64,000 nucleotides of DNA, from contig JBDSBP010000197.1 of assembly GCA_039921525.1 (NCBI GenBank), positions 47,658-111,657 on the forward strand, in the 5' to 3' direction. The position numbers were made by a program, and so were the translations under genes. The first letter of the stretch is position 1; each line of letters begins with the position of its first letter. The notes under the pieces are model-generated. The model saw only the letters and a program-made list of their open reading frames with translations. It made no database searches and was not told where the DNA came from. This DNA comes from JADCRZ01 sp039921525 (lineage in GTDB: Bacteria > Bacteroidota > Bacteroidia > Chitinophagales > Chitinophagaceae). Below are positions 26,154 through 35,304 of the stretch, piece by piece.

Positions 26154-26735
26154 ATGAAAAAATATTTATTATGTGCAGTGATGATGTTAGTTATATATCT
26201 GCCTGCTGTTTTAGCCCAACGTGAAGAACCGGAACCAACAGAAAAAAAAGGCTTTGACAAGAGCAAGCTTTTCATTGGAGGTAATTTGGGGGCAAGTTTT
26301 GGTGACTATAGTCTTGCCAATATATCTCCACAGTTAGGCTACCGGTTTAATGATTACCTGGCTGCTGGTGTGGGTATCAATTTCCTTTATTCCAGTATTA
26401 AATATAGGTATAGTGATGGTAGTCTGGATTCTAAAACCAGTTATGGTGTAACGGGTTTAAACGTATTCGGAAGAGTATATCCCATTAAATACATTTTGTT
26501 GCAGGCACAGCCTGAATTAAATTATGTATGGGTTAAAGAAAAATATTATGATGGAACCCCGGATTATAAAATACCTGGAAAGTTGGTGCCTTCATTATTA
26601 TTGGGTGGTGGTGCCGTAATACCGCAAGGCCCTGGTGCGTTAGTGATAATGGTGCAGTTTGATGTTTTAAACCAGGCCCAGAATCCATATGGCAATCGTC
26701 CTATTTATAATTTCGGGTATAACATCGGGTTTTAA
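26154..26735 (+). CDS. Outer-membrane β-barrel protein (OmpX-like size)
   Basis: 193 residues. Signal peptide 1-21 (MKKYLLCAVMMLVIYLPAVL, AQ cleavage). A short charged linker EEPEPTEKKGFDKS leads to alternating β-strands: LFIGGNLGASFGDYSLANISPQLGYRF and GVTGLNVFGRVYPIKY. It ends in aromatic YNFGYNIGF, a typical terminal strand signal for Bam insertion. About eight strands are possible. No enzymatic motif is seen, and the function is unknown; a structural or stress-related envelope role is likely. Its nearest neighbours are unrelated, so it is probably a single-gene unit. Confidence 0.82.
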   Translation: MKKYLLCAVMMLVIYLPAVLAQREEPEPTEKKGFDKSKLFIGGNLGASFGDYSLANISPQLGYRFNDYLAAGVGINFLYSSIKYRYSDGSLDSKTSYGVTGLNVFGRVYPIKYILLQAQPELNYVWVKEKYYDGTPDYKIPGKLVPSLLLGGGAVIPQGPGALVIMVQFDVLNQAQNPYGNRPIYNFGYNIGF

Positions 26736-26739
26736 ATAT

Positions 26740-26775
26740 TGTAGGGCATGGCTTTGCCCTGACCGCAACCTACTA
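26740..26775. repeat. Partial copy of the GGGCAGGGCTTGCCC repeat end
   Basis: TGTAGGGCATGGCTTTGCCC followed by TGACCGCAACC, 3 bases after the outer-membrane gene's stop. It resembles the left end of the 134-bp element and could also form a 6-bp hairpin (AGGGCA / TGCCCT). Confidence 0.4.
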
Positions 26776-26821
26776 TCCATGCAATTATTTTTCGATACAC
26801 AATGAATACTCCAGGGATATC

Positions 26822-27364
26822 TTATTCTATCTTATTAAAAATCTCGATAGGGGTATTACAGAAAATTATTCGTTGATCCCATGGTTCATACAAAAATCCT
26901 TCTTTATCCATCTGTTTGATATGCATGATCAGGTAATTGTAGTAACCGCCTGTGTTTAGAAAGTAAATATTTTTTTCGTGGATCTTCAGCTGGTTCCAGG
27001 TGAGCATTTCAAATAACTCGTCCATAGTGCCAATTCCGCCGGGTAAAATGATAGCCGCATCACACATATCATATAGCATTTTTTTTCGGCTATGCAAGTC
27101 AGGCACTACAGCAAGTTCGGTTAATCCTTCATGTTGTTGCTCCCAGTCAACCAATATCTTGGGAATAATTCCCATTACGGAGCCTTGATGATGAAGAACG
27201 GAATCCGCGATTATACCCATCAGGCCCTTTTTACCTCCCCCGTAAACAAGTTTAATTTTCAATATGGAGATCAGCCGGCCTAGCTCGGCAGCGTGTTCAG
27301 CAAACATAGGGTTATTGCCATTTCTTGACCCGCAAAAAACAGCAACGGATTGGATTTTAGTCAT
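26822..27364 (-). CDS. LOG family protein (TIGR00730), cytokinin riboside 5'-monophosphate phosphoribohydrolase-like
   Basis: 180 residues from the ATG at 27364 (MTKIQSVAVFCGSRNG), the normal family start; an ATG at 27412 would add 16 residues. LOG enzymes split AMP or cytokinin ribotides into base and ribose 5-phosphate. The signature PGGIGTMDELFEMLTW is present (family PGGxGTxxE), with the conserved SRKK region as HSRKKMLYD, plus LVYGGGKKGLMG near residue 42. Length and motif are typical. In bacteria without cytokinin signalling the physiological substrate is uncertain. The gene is divergent from the symporter at 27513. Confidence 0.9.
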   Translation of the reverse strand: MTKIQSVAVFCGSRNGNNPMFAEHAAELGRLISILKIKLVYGGGKKGLMGIIADSVLHHQGSVMGIIPKILVDWEQQHEGLTELAVVPDLHSRKKMLYDMCDAAIILPGGIGTMDELFEMLTWNQLKIHEKNIYFLNTGGYYNYLIMHIKQMDKEGFLYEPWDQRIIFCNTPIEIFNKIE

Positions 27365-27424
27365 TTGGATATTTTCAACATTCAAAAAAGAGTCTTGTAA
27401 GATAGTATTCATTGTTATAACTGG

Positions 27425-27432
27425 CAAAACTA
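27425..27432 (-). promoter_or_regulatory. -7 box for the LOG gene
   Basis: The minus strand reads TAGTTTTG, an exact TAnnTTTG, with no TTG at the right distance upstream. It would place transcription start near 27418, compatible with either the 27412 or 27364 start codon. Confidence 0.33.
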
Positions 27433-27512
27433 AGTGCTGTGTAAGTAATCGGGTAAAGTTTTTTTACCTTCATCCGAAAATTAAAAATCTGTTTGCAAAT
27501 TAAACTATATAT

Positions 27513-29021
27513 ATGTCTCCTACTGTGTTGCTCACTTTTGTGATTGGGTATTTTTTGATGTTGATCCTGGTATCTTACTTCACTTCCAAAAATTCTTCTG
27601 ATAATTCAACTTTCTTTATCGCTAATCGCAAGTCGAAATGGTGGCTGGTGGCTTTTGGAATGATTGGTACAGCCTTGAGCGGTGTTACATTTATCTCGGT
27701 TCCGGGTGAAGTAGGGGCTCCCAGCGGCGCACAGTTCAAATATTTCCAGTTTATCCTGGGAAATGTAGTGGGATATGTATTTGTGGCCACTGTTCTCTTA
27801 CCCATGTATTATAAAAAGCAACTTACATCGATATATGAAGTTATTGAGCGTACATTAGGAAAAGTAAGTCATAAGACGGCCGCAGCCATCTTTTTGTTGT
27901 CAAGAACAATTGGCTCATCCTTTAGATTGTACCTGGTGGCAATAGTGTTACAACGGTTTATTTTTGATAGCATGCAGGTTCCTTTCTGGCTTACCATTGT
28001 AATCTGTCTTGCCTTAATTTGGGGTTATACATTTAAGGGCGGATTAAAAACAATTATCATTACAGACACTTTGCAAACAGTATTCCTGGTAGCCTCCGTT
28101 TTTTTCTCTATCTATTTTATTTGCAGAAGCCTGAATTTAAATATTCCGCAGGCATTTGAGACGATCAAAAATAGTGGCTATTCAAAAATATTTTTCCTGG
28201 ATGATTTTGCATCCAATAAATTCCATCTCACTAAACAATTCCTGGGTGGAATATTTGTAACCATCGGTATGTTTGGGCTGGACCAAGACCTGATGCAGAA
28301 AAATTTGAGCTGTAAAAATATCTGGGACGCGCAAAAAAATATGTTTACCTTCTCCGCTATTTTTGTTGTCGTAAACCTGTTTTTCTTAAGCGTAGGAGCC
28401 TTATTATATATCTATGCTAATAAAAATGGAATTGCTGTTCCGCTGGATGCAGTTTCTCATCTTCCAAGAACTGATTATTTGTTTCCGGAAATAGCCCTGA
28501 ATCATTTTAAGGGTGTGCCTGCTATTGTTTTTATGTTAGGCCTTACGGCTGCAACGTTTGCTACTACCGATTCTGCTTTAACCGCTCTAACAACCTCCTT
28601 CTGTGTTGATTTCTTAGGGTTTGATAAACCCGAAAACGAAAAGGCTACATCCAAAGTAAAAACCCGGCACCTCGTGCATGTAGGATTTTCAATTTTAATT
28701 TTGATTGTTATTTTATTGTTTAATGCGCTTAACGACGCTTCCGTAGTGAGTGCTATATTTAAAGTAGCCACCTTTACATATGGTCCGTTAATTGGATTAT
28801 TTGCGTTTTCATTGTATGCTAAAAAGCGTTTAGTGTTTGATAAGGCAACCCCTTTTATCTGTATCCTTTCGCCCATCATTTGTTTTTTTATCGACAAGTA
28901 TTCGAAACAGTTCCTGGGTGGATATGTTTTTGCGGAAGAACTAATTATCGTAAACGGACTGATTACATTTACATGTTTGTTGCTGATATCAAAGAAAAAC
29001 AGGTTAATGGTTAATGGTTAA
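27513..29021 (+). CDS. Sodium:solute symporter (SSS family)
   Basis: 502-residue inner-membrane transporter with about 13 helices. The N-terminal block FFIANRKSKWWLVAFGMIGTALSG (residues 33-56) is the family sodium-site region, and GMFGLDQDLMQKNLSCKN and LTAATFATTDSALTAL are the two other well-conserved blocks. The substrate cannot be told; Bacteroidota members are often placed beside sugar or sialic acid genes, but no such gene is adjacent. Starts at the ATG at 27513. The final residues RLMVNG and the stop are encoded by a GTTAATGG word array that runs into the intergenic gap. Confidence 0.92.
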   Translation: MSPTVLLTFVIGYFLMLILVSYFTSKNSSDNSTFFIANRKSKWWLVAFGMIGTALSGVTFISVPGEVGAPSGAQFKYFQFILGNVVGYVFVATVLLPMYYKKQLTSIYEVIERTLGKVSHKTAAAIFLLSRTIGSSFRLYLVAIVLQRFIFDSMQVPFWLTIVICLALIWGYTFKGGLKTIIITDTLQTVFLVASVFFSIYFICRSLNLNIPQAFETIKNSGYSKIFFLDDFASNKFHLTKQFLGGIFVTIGMFGLDQDLMQKNLSCKNIWDAQKNMFTFSAIFVVVNLFFLSVGALLYIYANKNGIAVPLDAVSHLPRTDYLFPEIALNHFKGVPAIVFMLGLTAATFATTDSALTALTTSFCVDFLGFDKPENEKATSKVKTRHLVHVGFSILILIVILLFNALNDASVVSAIFKVATFTYGPLIGLFAFSLYAKKRLVFDKATPFICILSPIICFFIDKYSKQFLGGYVFAEELIIVNGLITFTCLLLISKKNRLMVNG

Positions 29022-29130
29022 TGCTGAATTGTTAATGCTGAATTGTTCATTTTATTAAATATTTTTTTTAGCGCATACAGGCCAGATGCCAAAGGATTCT
29101 TTCATTAACCATTAACCATTAACCATTAAC
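29002..29130. repeat. Facing GTTAATGG / CCATTAAC word arrays
   Basis: Left arm 29002-29022 (GGTTAATGG repeated three times, continuing as imperfect words to 29050); right arm 29103-29130 (four CATTAAC words). The arms are reverse complements and could pair over at least 20 bp around a loop of about 80 bases. The left arm overlaps the last codons and the stop (29019-29021) of the symporter gene. Confidence 0.78.
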
Positions 29131-29157
29131 TTCCATCTTTACCTAAACGATTGAATA

Positions 29158-29796
29158 ATGGAACTAATCAATCCACTGGTGTTAAGCTATTCAGAGCGAT
29201 TTTCCACGCCGGAAGATGGTATATTGCATAGTATAGCCGAAGAAACCTCCCGCACTCACGCCCATGATCATATGTTAGTGGGCCATGTTCAAGGCAAGTT
29301 TTTGCAGTTTATCAGCGAAATTATGCAACCCCGGCGTATATTGGAGATCGGTACCTTTACAGGATATAGCGCAATATGTCTCTCGAAAGGCTTGCAGCCG
29401 GGTGGTAAGGTGCATACCATTGAAATAAGAGAGGAAGATGCAAAACTGTCACAACATAATTTTAACGAAGCGAATGTTCAGGATAAGATAATTTTACACA
29501 CCGGGAATGCGTTATCCATTCTTCCGGCATTAGATGAGGAGTGGGATCTCGTTTTTATAGATGCAGATAAACCGGGATATATTAAATATTACGAATTGGT
29601 GATTCCCAGGTTGAGAAAAGGAGGCGTAATCCTGGCTGATAATGTATTGTTTCATGGGCAGGTGTTAGGGATTGAAATTCAGGGTAAAAGTGCAATAGCT
29701 ATTCAGGCTTTTAATGAACATGTATTTCAGGATAATTCTGTAGAAAAAGTATTGTTGACTATCAGGGATGGCTTACTTATGATCATTAAAAAATAA
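29158..29796 (+). CDS. Class I SAM-dependent O-methyltransferase (catechol/caffeoyl-CoA type)
   Basis: 212 residues. The AdoMet motif is ILEIGTFTGYSAICLSKGL (residues 60-78), with VHTIEIREED as the acidic second strand and VFIDADKPGYIKYYE as the metal-binding region with the conserved Asp and Lys; ILADNVLFHG follows with the second metal-site residues. This matches the O-methyltransferase 3 family, Mg-dependent enzymes acting on catechol-like compounds. The real substrate is not known. The ATG at 29158 is the only early start. The glucosaminidase-LysM gene follows 14 bases downstream and may be cotranscribed. Confidence 0.9.
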   Translation: MELINPLVLSYSERFSTPEDGILHSIAEETSRTHAHDHMLVGHVQGKFLQFISEIMQPRRILEIGTFTGYSAICLSKGLQPGGKVHTIEIREEDAKLSQHNFNEANVQDKIILHTGNALSILPALDEEWDLVFIDADKPGYIKYYELVIPRLRKGGVILADNVLFHGQVLGIEIQGKSAIAIQAFNEHVFQDNSVEKVLLTIRDGLLMIIKK

Positions 29797-29810
29797 AACA
29801 GCTTACCGGA

Positions 29811-31082
29811 ATGCAACGTAGAGTTATTATTTTCTTTTTATTAATTATAATAGCAGCCACTAAATTGGTCGCGCAAAAAGCGTCAGACGTTCTTGAATAT
29901 ATAGCTTCGTTTAAAGATATCGCTATTAAGGAAATGAAGCGTACCGGCGTTCCTGCAGCTATAAAACTGGCCCAGGGAATACATGAAACGGAAGCGGGAA
30001 AAAGCGACCTGGTGGTAAAATCAAATAATCACTTTGGCATAAAGTGCAAGGCTGACTGGAATGGCGATAGGGTGTTTCATGATGATGATTCACGAGGCGA
30101 ATGTTTCAGAAGTTATAGCAATCCGGAACAATCTTTTATGGATCATTCGGATTTTCTCAAACGTAGTTCCCGCTATTCTTTTCTTTTTGAACTGGATCCT
30201 ACAGATTACGAAGGTTGGGCCTTTGGCTTAAAAAAGGCAGGATATGCCACTAATGTTAAATATTCCCAGATACTAATTAACCTAATTCGAACCTATAACC
30301 TGGAGGATTATACCCTTATTGCCCTGGGGAAAATGAAAGAGTCAGATCACCTGCTCGCTACTAACAATATAATCGGATCTATTATCACACCCAGGGAAGA
30401 ATCAGCCATTGTGGATGCCGGACCTCAAATGATGAACGTACCCCCCTATCCGGCAGTCCAGTTTGCTATCAACAACACAAAAGTTATCTATGTAAATTCG
30501 AAAACTCCCTGGTTGTCGCTTGCGGAGCAGTATAATATACCCTTAAGCCGTTTATGGGATTTTAATGACCTGGAAAAAGATGACGATATCCTGCAGAAAC
30601 CTCAATTAGTATATCTTCAGCGCAAACGTAAAGTGGGGGGTGGTGAATTTCATGTTATGAAAAACGGTGAAGATCTTTATGATGTTTGCCAGTCGGAAGG
30701 GATTCGTTATGAAAGTTTACTGGAATTAAATCACCTTAATGGAAACCGCACACCTGCTGTAGGTGAAAAATTGAACTTAAAATATCCTGCTACCGCTCCA
30801 CCTTCATTGGCTTTGGATCTAAAAAATAAACTCTCATACAATAATCTTTCGGAAAAAAATATACCCCGGGCGGAAAACATACCGTCAAATAAAGCTCAGT
30901 TGAACATAGGAGAACCAGAGATAGCTTTTGAACGCACTACCCATCTTGTTTCATCAAACGAAACCCTCTATAGTATCTCAAAAAAATACGGAGTTGAACT
31001 GGAAAAAATAATGAAGTGGAACCGGTTAGACAACATGAATGTTAAAATCGGGCAGTCTTTAATTATCTACAAGAACAATTAA
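29811..31082 (+). CDS. Secreted glucosaminidase with LysM domains
   Basis: 423 residues. Signal peptide 1-21 (MQRRVIIFFLLIIIAATKLV, AQ). Residues 23-165 form the glucosaminidase (GH73-like) domain: KRTGVPAAIKLAQGIHETEAG carries the catalytic Glu in the HETEAG region, followed by NNHFGIKCK and FRSYSNPEQSFMDHSDFL. LysM domains for peptidoglycan binding are seen near 210-270 (VNSKTPWLSLAEQYNIPLSR), 283-330 (HVMKNGEDLYDVCQ) and at the end (HLVSSNETLYSISKKYGVEL). It should cut glycan strands in the periplasm or at the cell surface. hpt follows 70 bases downstream. Confidence 0.92.
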   Translation: MQRRVIIFFLLIIIAATKLVAQKASDVLEYIASFKDIAIKEMKRTGVPAAIKLAQGIHETEAGKSDLVVKSNNHFGIKCKADWNGDRVFHDDDSRGECFRSYSNPEQSFMDHSDFLKRSSRYSFLFELDPTDYEGWAFGLKKAGYATNVKYSQILINLIRTYNLEDYTLIALGKMKESDHLLATNNIIGSIITPREESAIVDAGPQMMNVPPYPAVQFAINNTKVIYVNSKTPWLSLAEQYNIPLSRLWDFNDLEKDDDILQKPQLVYLQRKRKVGGGEFHVMKNGEDLYDVCQSEGIRYESLLELNHLNGNRTPAVGEKLNLKYPATAPPSLALDLKNKLSYNNLSEKNIPRAENIPSNKAQLNIGEPEIAFERTTHLVSSNETLYSISKKYGVELEKIMKWNRLDNMNVKIGQSLIIYKNN

Positions 31083-31152
31083 CCGCTTATTTTGAGTTCG
31101 GATTAAAGCAATTCTTTGTATTATTATAGCTTAATTCATTAATTCCTTTTTA

Positions 31153-31689
31153 ATGCCGAACATACTGGTACATAACAAATCGTTTGAGCTTTACCTGGCT
31201 GCTGATAAAATAATTGAACGGGTATCTGCCATCGCAGCCCAGCTAAATACTGATTATGAAGGTAAAAAGCCTTTATTCATAGCGATTCTCAATGGTGCTT
31301 TTATGTTTGCTTCTGACCTTTTCAAGCACATAAATATCGACGCAGAAATTTGTTTCATCAAACTGGCATCCTATAAAGGAACTAAATCCAGCGGCCAGGT
31401 GGTTACAGCCATCGGATTGGATATTGATTTGTATAACCGGCATCTGATTATTGTTGAAGACATCGTTGACACCGGTAAAACCCTTAATGTATTCCTTCCA
31501 CAATTAAAACATCAGCAACCGGCCTCCTTAAAAATTGCTGCGTTGCTGCATAAACCGGAATCAATTATTTTCCCGTTGCATATTGATTACCTGGGCTTCT
31601 CTATCCCTAATAAGTTTGTGGTTGGATATGGTTTAGATTATGATGGCTTAGGAAGAAACCTGGCAGAAATCTATAAACTGGCTGATTAA
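31153..31689 (+). CDS. hpt: Hypoxanthine phosphoribosyltransferase
   Basis: 178 residues, normal length. Type I PRTase fold: LNGAFMFASDLF near residue 48 (PPi loop), the PRPP signature VEDIVDTGKTL (residues 100-110), and the base-specificity region NKFVVGYGLDYDGLGRN. It recycles hypoxanthine and guanine into nucleotides. Start is the ATG at 31153 in TTTTTAATG. A single-gene unit: the next gene begins 99 bases on with its own -7 box. Confidence 0.95.
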   Translation: MPNILVHNKSFELYLAADKIIERVSAIAAQLNTDYEGKKPLFIAILNGAFMFASDLFKHINIDAEICFIKLASYKGTKSSGQVVTAIGLDIDLYNRHLIIVEDIVDTGKTLNVFLPQLKHQQPASLKIAALLHKPESIIFPLHIDYLGFSIPNKFVVGYGLDYDGLGRNLAEIYKLAD

Positions 31690-31751
31690 TTCTGTACCTG
31701 AAGGAAAACGCTCCCGGTTGTTGCTGACCGTGTAAGCAACGGTTGAATACT

Positions 31752-31759
31752 TACCTTTG
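31752..31759 (+). promoter_or_regulatory. -7 box upstream of the VWA gene
   Basis: TACCTTTG is an exact match to TAnnTTTG and lies 29 bases before the TTG start at 31789, giving a short leader. A -33 TTG at the usual distance is missing (only GTG at 31730). Confidence 0.35.
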
Positions 31760-31788
31760 CCTTAAACTTGTTAATATATTATTAGCCA

Positions 31789-33549
31789 TTGAAACCTGTA
31801 TGTTGCATATTGTTGTTGCTTTTATGTAATTCAGCCTTGTTTTCGCAATTCTATTTGCGCGGTGAAATTAAAGACGAGGCCAATAAACCACTTTCTAATG
31901 TTAAAATGCTGCTTCATTCCACTGGTTATATTTATTATTCAGGTAGTTCGGGTGGATTTGGTATAATGTCGGGTAAAATGGCGGATTCAGTGAGCATTTC
32001 CCTGGATGGCTTTCAAACGATAACGGTTCAGCTATTAAATAACAAATATGAGTACATCGTTCTAAAAATGCTGGCATCTGTGAGTCTGAAGAAAAAGCGC
32101 CTGGTCTCTTTTACTAAAGACATGAAAACAGATGAAAAAATGGAATGGTCGTTAGGAGGCGAAACGTATTCAAATTTATTGGAGAATGCATTTATCCGGA
32201 CTAAGAAATTTTCTGAAATAGGATTTGCCATTAGTATTGACAAAGCCTCATATAGTAACGTACGAAGGTTTATTAACATGGGCAGCACAGTGCCACCGGA
32301 TGCCGTACGTATTGAGGAAATGCTTAATTATTTCAATTTTGGTTATGATAAGCCCCGGAAAGACCAGGCATTTAGTTTTGATTCGCGCGTAACCTCCTGC
32401 CCCTGGAATCAGAACAATCAGTTACTTTTTTTGAAAGTTTGCGCGCGGCAGGTAAATATGGAGTTAGTTGCTCCAAGTAACCTTGTTTTTCTTATAGATA
32501 TTTCCGGTTCAATGGACATGCCCAACCGTTTGCCGTTATTAAAATCTGCCTTTAAATTGATGGTTAATAACCTGCGTGATAAGGACACTATATCAATAGT
32601 AGTTTATGGAAGTACCGTAGGCGTTTGGATGCAGCCGACATCAGGCAAAGAAAAACTTAAAATTATAAAGGCCATTGAAGATCTTTTTCCCGGCGGCGCC
32701 ACCGCAGGAGCCTCAGGTATTGTTACTGCTTATGCACTTGCCAAAAATACTTTTATAAAAGGTGGTAACAACCGTGTAATACTGGCTACTGACGGCGATT
32801 TTAATGTGGGTCAGACGTCTGAGGACGAACTGGAAAAAATGATATTCCAGCAAAGGCAATCAGGCATTTACCTCACCTGCCTGGGCGTGGGTATGGGAAA
32901 TTACAAAGATTCCAAGCTGGAAGTGCTTGCAAAAAAGGGAAACGGGAATTTTGCCTATCTCGATGATGAAAAAGAAGCGGAAAAGGTGATGGTGAAGGAA
33001 TTAACGCAAACCCTGTATTCTGTGGCGGATGATGCTTACCTGAATATTAAGTTCAACGCAAAGTTTGTAGAGCAATACCGTTTAATAGGTTTTGATAACA
33101 AGATCAATGCGGTAGCTGATTCATCCAGTGAACTGGAAGGGGGTGAAGTTGGCTCAGGTCATACTTTGCTGGCTGTTGTGGAAATTACTCCTACGAACTC
33201 CCTCGTAAATGTAACGGATAATTTGAATGATAAAGAAGAATTGGCAAAAATTACTCTGAACTATAAAGACCCGGATGATAGCTTACGCCATACTGCTATT
33301 CACAGCTGTGCCGTTGATTTTATAGAATTCCAGGAGATGGATAAGAATTACCAGTTTGCCTCTTCCGTGATTATGTTTGCATCCCTGTTGAAAAAATCGA
33401 AATATTACAAAAATATCTCCTGGAAAGACACCATCATCCTGGCAAATCAATGTTATAATCCAAGTGATCCCCTACAAAAAGAATTTATTGATCTATTGGA
33501 GAAGGCTAAAAAAATATATGGGAAGGAGAGGAGGAAGAAGAAGGTATGA
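31789..33549 (+). CDS. VWA domain secreted protein (YfbK-like with DUF3520)
   Basis: 586 residues. The start is a TTG at 31789; no ATG precedes the signal peptide (residues 1-20, ending SALFSQ). Next comes a carboxypeptidase-regulatory-like β-domain (FYLRGEIKDEANKPLSNVKM, 21-100) and the YfbK-type N-region (MGSTVPPDAVRIEEMLNYFN, about 165). The VWA domain (about 225-410) has a complete MIDAS: FLIDISGSMDM, then Thr and Asp in ATDGDFNVG. The C-terminal DUF3520-like part follows. Such proteins are probably periplasmic or surface metal-dependent binding proteins. The stop codon is inside a TATGAGG word array, and the preceding lysine-rich tail (RRKKK) merges into it. Confidence 0.88.
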   Translation: MKPVCCILLLLLCNSALFSQFYLRGEIKDEANKPLSNVKMLLHSTGYIYYSGSSGGFGIMSGKMADSVSISLDGFQTITVQLLNNKYEYIVLKMLASVSLKKKRLVSFTKDMKTDEKMEWSLGGETYSNLLENAFIRTKKFSEIGFAISIDKASYSNVRRFINMGSTVPPDAVRIEEMLNYFNFGYDKPRKDQAFSFDSRVTSCPWNQNNQLLFLKVCARQVNMELVAPSNLVFLIDISGSMDMPNRLPLLKSAFKLMVNNLRDKDTISIVVYGSTVGVWMQPTSGKEKLKIIKAIEDLFPGGATAGASGIVTAYALAKNTFIKGGNNRVILATDGDFNVGQTSEDELEKMIFQQRQSGIYLTCLGVGMGNYKDSKLEVLAKKGNGNFAYLDDEKEAEKVMVKELTQTLYSVADDAYLNIKFNAKFVEQYRLIGFDNKINAVADSSSELEGGEVGSGHTLLAVVEITPTNSLVNVTDNLNDKEELAKITLNYKDPDDSLRHTAIHSCAVDFIEFQEMDKNYQFASSVIMFASLLKKSKYYKNISWKDTIILANQCYNPSDPLQKEFIDLLEKAKKIYGKERRKKKV

Positions 33550-33937
33550 GGTATGAGGTATGAGTTTGGATATCAGCTATCAGCTATCGGCTATCAGCTA
33601 TCAGCCTTGGTCAACAGGTCGATGTCACAAGGTCAAAAACTTAGAAGTTATATAAAAGTCTCTCATGAATTGAGAATGCAAACATCAGGTGAGATAACTT
33701 TGTAAAAGAAGCATGAATAATTCCTTAATTATTACCAACTTTGGTTAAGTTATATAGTAGGTATGAGGTATGAGGTATTTCCGGGCGTTTAAAAATACAA
33801 AAACCTCTTGATAAAAGAGGTTTTATAATTATAAATTAGATGATGATAGTGTGCGATTATATTCGTTATTCCAAGGATTAAATAATTAGGCCACTCCCTC
33901 ATAGCTCATAGCTCATACCTGATACCTCATACCTCAA
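33545..33937. repeat. TATGAGG and CAGCTATC word arrays between converging genes
   Basis: 33545-33565 is GTATGAG repeated three times, overlapping the VWA stop (33547-33549); 33571-33608 is CAGCTATC words, leading into the dispersed block shared with 11853-11938. 33760-33778 repeats GGTATGAGG. 33898-33937 carries the facing CTCATAGCT/CTCATACCT words, ending one base before the dnaJ stop. With the terminator at 33800 this fills the 389-base gap; no gene was seen. Confidence 0.75.
33800..33828. terminator. Bidirectional terminator between the VWA gene and dnaJ
   Basis: Perfect 10-bp stem AAAACCTCTT / AAGAGGTTTT with loop GATAA, A-run on the left and T-rich on the right, so it can serve both converging genes. 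Confidence 0.72.
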
Positions 33938-33938
33938 T

Positions 33939-35090
33939 TCACGAAAACATCTCCCTTACCTTGTCAAAAAAGTTCTTATCGGTTTTATCCGGGCTTGGCT
34001 GAAAATTAGGAGAATTATTCATTTTCTCCATCATCTGCTTTTCTTCGGCCGACAAATTTTGTGGGGTCCATACATTAATATGAATTAATTGATCTCCCTT
34101 TTCATATGAATTAACAGCTGGAAACCCTTTTCCTTTCAGACGGAATATTTTTCCGCTCTGAGTTCCAGGTGGAATTTTGATTTTTGCCCGGCCATCAATA
34201 GTAGGAACTTCTACATTAGTACCAAATACCGCATCCGGGAAGGTTATGTGCAGATCGTAGGCCACGTTTAATCCATCCCGATGTAAATCAGCGTTTGCTT
34301 CTTCTTCGATTAGAATTATGAGATCTCCATTTGCACCCCCGCGTTCTCCGGCATTGCCTTTACCACTCATGCTAAGCTGCATGCCCTCCTGAACGCCGGC
34401 GGGAATGTCTATACTTACTGTTTCTTCGCCATAAACGCGTCCCTCGCCTTTGCAATTAGTACACTTGGCAGATATGGTAGTGCCTTCACCGTTGCAGGTA
34501 GAGCAGGTAGTTACCGTTTGCATCTGGCCCAGGAAAGTATTCGTTACCTTTCTCATCTGGCCACTTCCACCGCAGGAACTACAGGTCTGAATGCTTCCCT
34601 TATCTTTCGCACCGCTTCCACTACAGGTATTACACAACACATATTTTTTTACCTTCACACTTTTAGTAACACCCTTCGCAATCTCCTCATAATTTAATTT
34701 AAGTTTTATGCGAAGATTGCTTCCCCTAACACCATGGCTTCTTCCACCACCGCTCCTTCCCCTGCTTCCGCCGAAAAAACTGCCAAAAACATCATCCCCG
34801 AAAATATCGCCAAACTGGCTGAAAATATCCTCCATATTGCCAGTATGACCACCCCGGCCATTGCCTTGTACACCTGCGTGCCCAAACCTGTCATACTGTA
34901 CTCTTTTATCGGGATCGCTTAAAATTTCATAAGCTTCAGCAGCTTCTTTAAATTTCTCCTCGGCAGCTTTATCTCCCGGATTACGGTCAGGATGAAACTG
35001 CATGGCAACTTTGCGGTAAGCTTTTTTAATTTCTTCCGCAGAAGCACTTTTTGCCACTATTAATATTTCGTAATAATCTCTCTTAGACAT
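33939..35090 (-). CDS. dnaJ: Chaperone protein DnaJ
   Basis: 383-residue co-chaperone for DnaK. J domain residues 4-70 with the HPD motif in FHPDRNPGD. A glycine- and phenylalanine-rich linker with DIF-type sequence (NMEDIFSQFGDIFG) follows. The zinc-finger region has all four CxxCxGxG elements (CNTCSGSG, CSSCGGSG, CSTCNGEG, CTNCKGEG, about 150-220), then the two C-terminal β-domains. The J domain says ILIVAKSASAEEI where relatives have LGV, a minor change. Transcribed after grpE, 214 bases downstream on the same strand, as part of a heat-shock unit; dnaK is not in the window. Confidence 0.97.
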   Translation of the reverse strand: MSKRDYYEILIVAKSASAEEIKKAYRKVAMQFHPDRNPGDKAAEEKFKEAAEAYEILSDPDKRVQYDRFGHAGVQGNGRGGHTGNMEDIFSQFGDIFGDDVFGSFFGGSRGRSGGGRSHGVRGSNLRIKLKLNYEEIAKGVTKSVKVKKYVLCNTCSGSGAKDKGSIQTCSSCGGSGQMRKVTNTFLGQMQTVTTCSTCNGEGTTISAKCTNCKGEGRVYGEETVSIDIPAGVQEGMQLSMSGKGNAGERGGANGDLIILIEEEANADLHRDGLNVAYDLHITFPDAVFGTNVEVPTIDGRAKIKIPPGTQSGKIFRLKGKGFPAVNSYEKGDQLIHINVWTPQNLSAEEKQMMEKMNNSPNFQPSPDKTDKNFFDKVREMFS

Positions 35091-35304
35091 ATTTAGACAT
35101 AATTCATTGTCATTAAGTCATTACCTATCGCAAGAATGAATCTTAATGGATAATTAAACGTTCAAACAGGTATTCTCCCTTTTTAATTTCACCTGGTAAT
35201 TAAATGTAAGTGACAAACGTTTCGTATCCTTTAAACCAGGCTGGTGGCACCGAAATAACGACTTGTCATCAAACCAAACTTATTTAATTCGCTACGAGCC
35301 TTCC

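Noticed and set aside
28502..28897. 131-codon minus-strand frame in the symporter gene
   Set aside because: Antisense to transmembrane helices of a clear SSS transporter; no domain.
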